Source: Shewanella morhuae | GTDB lineage: Bacteria; Pseudomonadota; Gammaproteobacteria; Enterobacterales; Shewanellaceae | Reading direction: 5' to 3' | Assembly (NCBI RefSeq): GCF_900156405.1 | Contig: NZ_FTNN01000011.1 | Span: 1 to 64,000, forward strand | DNA length: 64,000 nt | In this document: one piece after another, positions 59,255-64,000 of the stretch | Layout: each line of letters starts with the position of its first letter | How positions within the stretch are numbered: position 1 is the first letter of the stretch | Notes under the pieces: generated by a model | Database searches by the model: none | Told to the model about the DNA's origin: nothing | What the model saw: the letters and a program-made list of their open reading frames with translations, nothing else | Position numbers and translations under genes: made by a program

Positions 59255-59548
59255 ATGTTTGTTGTTTCGCTCACCTATAAAAAGCCCATTGCGGAAGTAG
59301 AGTTATACTTAGCCGCCCATATTGCCTATCTTGAACAGCATTATGCCGCAGGAACGTTTGTCGCTTCGGGTCGCAAAGTACCGCGTACTGGCGGTGTTAT
59401 TTTAGCTGTCGCGGCAACTCGCGCGGTGTTAGAGATTATTTTGCAGCAAGATCCTTTCGCTATTGCTGATGTTGCCGATTTTGAGGTGATTGAGTTTATA
59501 CCGACTAAAGCTGCAGCAGGGTTAGAGCAGTTAATTGAAGTGCTTTAA
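59255..59548 (+). CDS. YciI-like family protein
   Basis: 97 residues with the ferredoxin-like fold pattern of YciI proteins: FVVSLTYKKPIAEVE, HIAYLEQHYAAGTFVASGRK and QDPFAIADVADFEVIEF. The conserved His and Asp of the fold are visible (H22-type position in AAHIAYLEQ and the D-P-F segment). Function of the family is not known; related domains sit in dehydratases and sigma factors. Small single gene. Confidence 0.85.
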   Translation: MFVVSLTYKKPIAEVELYLAAHIAYLEQHYAAGTFVASGRKVPRTGGVILAVAATRAVLEIILQQDPFAIADVADFEVIEFIPTKAAAGLEQLIEVL

Positions 59549-59701
59549 TTTCTATCTTTTTTAAATATTAATCCGTGTATTTTGCCATTGCTTGGCGGAT
59601 TAGATGACGTTATCTATGTCTCAAGCCGCCAGCAGTGAAACAATGTTAATTTTAGGTCCGTTCTTGATCTCAACCGCAATCTAAAAAGAGGCTGGCTAAA
59701 A

Positions 59702-59767
59702 GCCACATAATAGGGCTGGCGTACCATTGTACTACCTTACCAAAGTACATTTTTTAGTATTATGTGG
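59702..59767 (+). promoter_or_regulatory. Structured leader before the RlmI-like gene
   Basis: CCACATAATA (59703–59712) and TATTATGTGG (59758–59767) can pair across 45 nt. Inside, TGTACT (59728–59733) pairs with AGTACA (59744–59749) and is followed by six T, a terminator-like element; GTAC-CATT-GTAC competes with it. It could be an attenuator. Confidence 0.4.
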
Positions 59768-59863
59768 GTTAATTTCTTCGATATTCTGCGGCTTAGTTTG
59801 GTATTATGCCGTTTTCCTTCTCCTAACCTTAAACGGTTTTGCGCTGCGCGAGTCTTGCTTTTT

Positions 59864-60871
59864 ATGTCTATTCAAACGCTGTTATCGACGGCTCTGGCGA
59901 AACGCCATGATTTTTTACAACATGCAGAAGATAATCAAACCGACTGTTTTCGGGTGTTCCATGGCACAGCTGAAGGTGTGAGTGGCTTGAATATCGACCG
60001 TTATGGCGATACTTGGCTAGTGCAGAGTTTTCACCAGACGTTAACGGATCAAGAGTTGGTCGATATTGGTACTATTTTGCTGCAACAGGCCGATTTACCG
60101 ATTATTTATAATGACCGTTCATTAGGCAATTCCCGTGTATTGAATGCATTATCGCCACAATTAGCTGAGATTGCCGGTTCTGAGCGGGTGATGCAGGAAA
60201 ATGGCATTAAGTTCTGTACTAAACTGCGCCACGAAGGGCAAGATCCCCTGTTATTTCTCGATATGCGCATTGGCCGTGAATATGTTCGGGCAAACAGCCA
60301 AGATAAAACGGTATTGAATTTGTTTTCTTATACTTGTGGTATTGGCACTGCGGCAGCTATGGGCGGGGCAACGCGAGTGATGAATGTCGACTTTTCTTCA
60401 TTTGCCTTAGCCACGGGCACAGCCAATGCGGCGTTAAATCAAGTGTCGAAGGTATGTGAGTTTGTGCAGAGTGACGCGTTTCCAGCATTGCGCCAATTAG
60501 CAGGTTTGAGTGTGGGAGGGCGTCGTAATCAAAAATTACCTAGCTATCCCAAATTACCGCAAACTCAGTTTGATTTAGTATTTCTCGATCCGCCGCGTTA
60601 CGCCAAGAGTGCCTTTGGTATTGTCGATTTAATCAATGATTATCAAGGTCTGTTTAAGCCTGCATTGATGACAACTAAAGCCGCTGGCACTATCGTTTGC
60701 TGTAATAATGTGGCCAAGGTTGACCGTCAAGCTTGGTTTGATAGTTTAGTGCGCTGCGTTGAAAAACAAGGTCGTACAGTTACTGCATATGCTTGGCTCA
60801 ATCCCCATGAGGATTTCCCCTCGTTCGATGACAATCACCCACTTAAGATAGTGGCACTGACGTTAAGCTAA
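59864..60871 (+). CDS. Class I SAM-dependent methyltransferase, RlmI/RlmK-like
   Basis: 335 residues from the ATG at 59864; an upstream ATG (59762) would add 34 residues inside the leader. Central SAM fold: DMRIGREYVRANSQDKTVLN, FSYTCGIGTAAAMGGA (motif I), VNVD-type acidic loop, and VFLDPPRYAKSAFGIVD, the catalytic DPP-R motif of the RlmI/RlmK family of rRNA base methyltransferases. It lacks the N-terminal PUA domain typical of RlmI, so the target is unclear. Confidence 0.82.
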   Translation: MSIQTLLSTALAKRHDFLQHAEDNQTDCFRVFHGTAEGVSGLNIDRYGDTWLVQSFHQTLTDQELVDIGTILLQQADLPIIYNDRSLGNSRVLNALSPQLAEIAGSERVMQENGIKFCTKLRHEGQDPLLFLDMRIGREYVRANSQDKTVLNLFSYTCGIGTAAAMGGATRVMNVDFSSFALATGTANAALNQVSKVCEFVQSDAFPALRQLAGLSVGGRRNQKLPSYPKLPQTQFDLVFLDPPRYAKSAFGIVDLINDYQGLFKPALMTTKAAGTIVCCNNVAKVDRQAWFDSLVRCVEKQGRTVTAYAWLNPHEDFPSFDDNHPLKIVALTLS

Positions 60872-60905
60872 CAACATAACGACACGAACGACATCGTCAG
60901 AAAAT

Positions 60906-60938
60906 AAACAGGGCACCACATAAGTAGCCCTGTTTTTT
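60906..60938. terminator. Terminator between the methyltransferase and AhpD-like genes
   Basis: AAACAGGGC (60906–60914) and GCCCTGTTT (60927–60935), 12-nt loop, followed by T-run; A-rich opposite end means both convergent genes may use it. Confidence 0.88.
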
Positions 60939-60956
60939 ACATTTAGCTGGGTCGTA

Positions 60957-61406
60957 TTAGATCGGTTGTAAATGAAAAGCGATAGCGATGCGGTTCCAAC
61001 CATTAATAGCAATGATTAAGCTTGTTAGATCAACAATTTCTTTTTCAGTGAAGTGCTCAGCAAGCTTTGTATACTGACTATCGCTGACAGGTGCAATGGC
61101 AACCTGGGTTAATATTTCTGTCCATTTAAGCGCTGCTTGTTCTCGCTCATCAAATAATCCGTCAACCTCATGCCAAGCGGCCAATAAATCTAAACGCAGT
61201 TGTTTTTCGCCATCGGCTCTGGCTTCCTCTGCGTGCATCCGTTGGCAAAAAGCGCAGCCGTTGATTTGTGATGCCCTCAGTTTGATTAAATGTACCAGTA
61301 GTGGTGAAAAGTTAGAGTCTGCAGCGGCGGTGCCTAAACTTATTAGTGCTTTAGCAAGCGCGGGTTGTAGCTGATAAATGTGTTCGCGTGCGATACGTTC
61401 TGACAT
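60957..61406 (-). CDS. Carboxymuconolactone decarboxylase / AhpD-like protein
   Basis: 149 residues. The AhpD motif NGCAFCQRMHAEEARADG has the redox Cys pair (C-x2-C) with the downstream His and Glu-type residues; LVHLIKLRASQ precedes it. Likely a peroxidase-related or thiol-reductase activity. Placed 36 bp after the AraC regulator on the same strand; the pair is probably one unit. Confidence 0.87.
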   Translation of the reverse strand: MSERIAREHIYQLQPALAKALISLGTAAADSNFSPLLVHLIKLRASQINGCAFCQRMHAEEARADGEKQLRLDLLAAWHEVDGLFDEREQAALKWTEILTQVAIAPVSDSQYTKLAEHFTEKEIVDLTSLIIAINGWNRIAIAFHLQPI

Positions 61407-61442
61407 AAAACCTCCTATAAACTGAGGTATTAATATAGAGAG

Positions 61443-62351
61443 TTAACGTGACTTAGCATTGGAGATTTGCGACATTTTACGTTTTTTATATTGTCCCGGT
61501 GTTTGCTGCGTCACCCGCAAAAAGTGTTGGTGCAAATGAGCTTGATCGTAAAATCCACAATCTAATGCGACCTGCGTTAGGCTAGTTTCAGGGAAATGGC
61601 TAAGTAGATTACGGGCAATTTTCACTCTATTTAATTGCAGTAGTTGCGCGGGTGACAATCCAGTTTCTTGTTTAAATTTGCGTTCAAACTGGCGACGACT
61701 TAAAGGTAGCTGCGTGTAGAAATCTTCTAAACGGGTTTGAGTTTGAATAAGTCTGGGTAAAGTTGCTTGTACTAATCCAACGGTTGAGCATTTTCCTATC
61801 GATAACATCATATCGAGTCGCGGTTTAGCTAATTGTAACAGCCACTTTTCAAGTAGCACGATACGCTGTGTTGGCTGATGTGTATCCGCAAGTTGAGATA
61901 ATAGTTGGCTTAATCCTGCTAGCTGTAATTGAGCTGCCTCAATGAATGTTGCTGCAGTGACACCTTGAATATCTTGCACTTCGATTCCGAGCAAATGAAA
62001 AGCGCCACCAGGATGAAAGCGCACGGTCAGTTGTTCTATGCCAGGTAAAAATGTGTGGCAATGTAAATGCTGACCGCAGTGAAATAGCACCTTGGGTTGG
62101 TCGATACTGCGGTTATGGGTTTGTGCTGGAAAGTAGAAGCTCAAACTGGTGCCGCCATCAGGATAGAATGTCTGTTCAACACTCTGAGGGAAATGCGTCG
62201 CAACTTGTAGATGAAAATAATGCTGTATCCATGGGCGTAGCGGCGCTTGCGGTTTAAAATGCATAAAGCCTAAATGTGCTAGTTCAGTTTCGAAACGCTT
62301 AAAACTACGCATTTCTAATAAATTCGCTGTGTACTGCAACAGATACACCAT
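61443..62351 (-). CDS. AraC-family transcriptional regulator
   Basis: 302 residues. C-terminal double HTH (about 200–290): LPLSRRQFERKFKQETGLSP and LTQVALDCGFYDQAHLHQHF then RVTQQTPGQYKKR. The N-terminal about 180 residues form the DUF6597-like effector domain. Upstream of the AhpD-like gene on the same strand, so it may regulate that gene. Start at 62351. Confidence 0.9.
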   Translation of the reverse strand: MVYLLQYTANLLEMRSFKRFETELAHLGFMHFKPQAPLRPWIQHYFHLQVATHFPQSVEQTFYPDGGTSLSFYFPAQTHNRSIDQPKVLFHCGQHLHCHTFLPGIEQLTVRFHPGGAFHLLGIEVQDIQGVTAATFIEAAQLQLAGLSQLLSQLADTHQPTQRIVLLEKWLLQLAKPRLDMMLSIGKCSTVGLVQATLPRLIQTQTRLEDFYTQLPLSRRQFERKFKQETGLSPAQLLQLNRVKIARNLLSHFPETSLTQVALDCGFYDQAHLHQHFLRVTQQTPGQYKKRKMSQISNAKSR

Positions 62352-62857
62352 TAGGCAAGGGAAAGAGTGCCAGATTAATCTAATTGTTCCCTTATTGCAT
62401 CACCCATTGGCAATGCTGATTTAGGCGGATGGATATGCAGTTAAGCTGGACTCGGGATAAGCTCTGCGTTTCTTCAGGTTGGTTATCAAATACCTGCATA
62501 TGGTTTGTCATAGCCAATTATTCGTAGAGTATGACTTTTTGGTGCGCTTAAAGCCAATATGTTGTTTTATTTTATATGGTTAACTAATTCGTGCTGCTCA
62601 TGTCAATGGGTTTGTAGCTGTTTAATAACATGCTGGTTAAGTTTTTATAAACACAACAAGTGAAGAGCCTAAAATGTGTACGGTGATTGTTTTGGCTTAT
62701 AGCCATAACCTATAACAATCCATTTTGACTTTGATTGCTATAGCATTCGCTCACAGTATAAGGCCAACTAAGTAGGTTACTTTAGTTGAATGTAAGGTAG
62801 TTTTTTCTCTGAAATAGTGCAGTTTTCGTTTATGCTGCTCTTTTTTAATGTTGAGCA
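62352..62857. other. Divergent intergenic region before the Nudix gene (506 bp)
   Basis: No gene found. CAACTAAGTA-GG-TTACTTTAGTTG (62765–62788) is an inverted repeat with one bulge, about 70 bp before the Nudix start, and a T-run at 62800–62806 follows. It may be an operator or a weak terminator. Confidence 0.35.
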
Positions 62858-63394
62858 ATGGGCATGCGTCTACTTAAATCTACCCAAGATCCCGCGGTTA
62901 ATTTATTAACTGCTCGTGTTTTTTATCGCAGAGCAGCCCGTGCAATTGTGTTATCGGGTGATGATATTTTGCTGCTTTATACCCAAAAATATCATGATTA
63001 CAGTTTGCCTGGCGGTGGAATAGATGATGGCGAGAGTCTTGAAGCTGGGCTTATCCGCGAGTTACAGGAAGAAACAGGGGCTTTGGCTATTCAAATATTA
63101 GCGCCGTTTGGTCGTTATGAAGAGTTCAGGCCTTGGTATCGTGAAGGTGCAAACGTAGTGCACATGGAATCATTTTGTTATGTGTGCCGTATTGATACGA
63201 CTCTTGGTCAGCGGGGGTTAGGCGAGACTCGGCTCGAAGCCCATGAGATTAAAAATGGTATGCGGCCAAAATGGTTAAATATCCATAAAGCGATTGCTCA
63301 CAATGAAAAAGTACAGCGTAATAATCCGCAGAAAGGTCAATCGATTGAACGAGAAACTTTTTTACTCAAACAGATCGTTTTAGAGTGCTTATAA
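62858..63394 (+). CDS. Nudix hydrolase
   Basis: 178 residues. Full Nudix box GGGIDDGESLEAGLIRELQE then ETGA (G-x5-E-x7-REUxEExGU), with the substrate domain RAARAIVLSGDDILLLYTQK before it. Hydrolyses nucleoside-diphosphate-linked compounds; which one is not readable. Next gene is 57 bp downstream in the same direction and may be co-transcribed. Confidence 0.92.
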   Translation: MGMRLLKSTQDPAVNLLTARVFYRRAARAIVLSGDDILLLYTQKYHDYSLPGGGIDDGESLEAGLIRELQEETGALAIQILAPFGRYEEFRPWYREGANVVHMESFCYVCRIDTTLGQRGLGETRLEAHEIKNGMRPKWLNIHKAIAHNEKVQRNNPQKGQSIERETFLLKQIVLECL

Positions 63395-63451
63395 TTATCA
63401 AATCAGCTAATGGATTGATTTAAATGGCTGTATTTAGAGGGCGGGAAAGCG

Positions 63452-63982
63452 GTGCAGATTATTTTACTGACCCATGAACGCGAGCTTACTCGTAAAACTA
63501 ATACTGGCCGTTTAGCCTTAGATGCTTTTCCTGCCAAGGTGATGAGTATTGTTTGGTCGAGAGTGGCTGCCGATAAAAACCTAATCGAAATGCTCGCATC
63601 ACAGCAAGCTAAATTGCTGTTTCCAGCGGAGGATGCCGAGCTTGCGAATGACCGAATAGAGATGGGTTTATCTGAACATGGCTTACAACTGATGCAAACT
63701 GACCCATTATCACAACCAGCAATGCCTGAGCAGGTGGTGATTTTAGATGCTACGTGGCAGGAGGCGCGAAAGATGTTGCGCCAAAGTCCCTATCTTAAAG
63801 CCGCAGCAAGGATTAGCTTACCGCCACAGACACAGCAATCCACCTTTATATTGCGGCGTAATCAACAAGAGGGAGGTTTGTGCACTGCAGAATGTATTAT
63901 TGCGCTTTGGCATCAATATGGCTGTGATGAGCAAGCGATGGTATTAGCATCGCTGTTTGCCCAGTTAAATACCCGTCATTAA
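63452..63982 (+). CDS. Short DTW-domain protein (tRNA-uridine aminocarboxypropyltransferase-like)
   Basis: 176 residues from a GTG at 63452. Conserved blocks of the DTW family: KTNTGRLALDAFPAKV, VILDATWQEARKMLRQSPYL and GGLCTAECIIALWHQ. E. coli TapT (YfiP) adds acp to U47 of tRNA and is longer. This protein begins at the point where the family's N-terminal four-cysteine segment (RCxxCxxPxxxCxC) would end, and the 57 bp upstream cannot encode it. So it is either a naturally short paralogue or truncated. tRNA modification is likely but unproven. Confidence 0.82.
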   Translation: MQIILLTHERELTRKTNTGRLALDAFPAKVMSIVWSRVAADKNLIEMLASQQAKLLFPAEDAELANDRIEMGLSEHGLQLMQTDPLSQPAMPEQVVILDATWQEARKMLRQSPYLKAAARISLPPQTQQSTFILRRNQQEGGLCTAECIIALWHQYGCDEQAMVLASLFAQLNTRH

Positions 63983-64000
63983 TAGCGATATTTGAGAAAC

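Overview
The window looks like chromosome of a Shewanella species (Gammaproteobacteria, Alteromonadales). The evidence is gene order and family content: mfd–csiV beside lolCDE, suhB–trmJ–cysE–iscRSUA–hscBA–fdx–rimK, ndk, ibpA, ilvIH, a small periplasmic tetraheme cytochrome c, a DUF3334 gene beside a chemoreceptor, and SulP, DUF2897 and DUF938 genes of the kind found there. GC content is moderate and most genes read as ordinary core genes. I found no rRNA, tRNA, CRISPR array or intact prophage. The species cannot be fixed by reading alone.

Layout. 1–2560 is an accessory, low-GC patch: the end of an IS3-family element running off the left edge, a second inverted copy of its terminal sequence, an unrecognised membrane protein gene, and the tail of an IS256-family transposase. 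From 2564 the backbone starts: the helicase gene yoaA, a tetraheme cytochrome, a DUF938 methyltransferase, then a LysR regulator divergent from the glutathione-dependent formaldehyde detoxification pair frmA–frmB. An octamer tandem repeat separates frmB from sdaA. Then follow nagZ–ycfP, hdhA, a structured gene-free gap (14.1–14.8 kb), mfd–csiV, a PilZ-like gene, lolCDE (lipoprotein release), suhB, trmJ, cysE and the complete isc/hsc iron-sulfur operon with tandem IscR boxes in front.

32–45 kb carries rimK, a 55-residue membrane peptide, ndk, ibpA (heat-shock promoter plus a ROSE-like RNA thermometer), ilvIH with a structured leader, an MFS exporter, a MocR regulator divergent from a LysE-type exporter with a nested-palindrome operator, a SulP transporter, a GST and trhO. 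46–52 kb has DUF2897–kdsB, can, an alpha/beta hydrolase, and the tight yffB–dapE–M15 peptidase operon. 51.7–54.8 kb is an ACT-domain gene followed by ptsH–ptsI–crr. The rest holds a Cache-type chemoreceptor, DUF3334, a DEDDh exonuclease, a YciI-like gene, an RlmI-like methyltransferase, an AraC regulator with an AhpD-like gene, a Nudix hydrolase and a short DTW-domain protein.

The most interesting signals are mainly regulatory: a possible small RNA at about 14.31–14.43 kb that belongs to no recognised gene; the ROSE-like element of ibpA; tandem type 1-like IscR sites; the nested operator of the MocR/LysE pair; a run of interchangeable pairing elements ahead of ilvI; and the GATTAAAC octamer array. 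I did not find a multi-gene system that is clearly new. All functions are read from recognisable motifs and remembered family sequences; no search was run.
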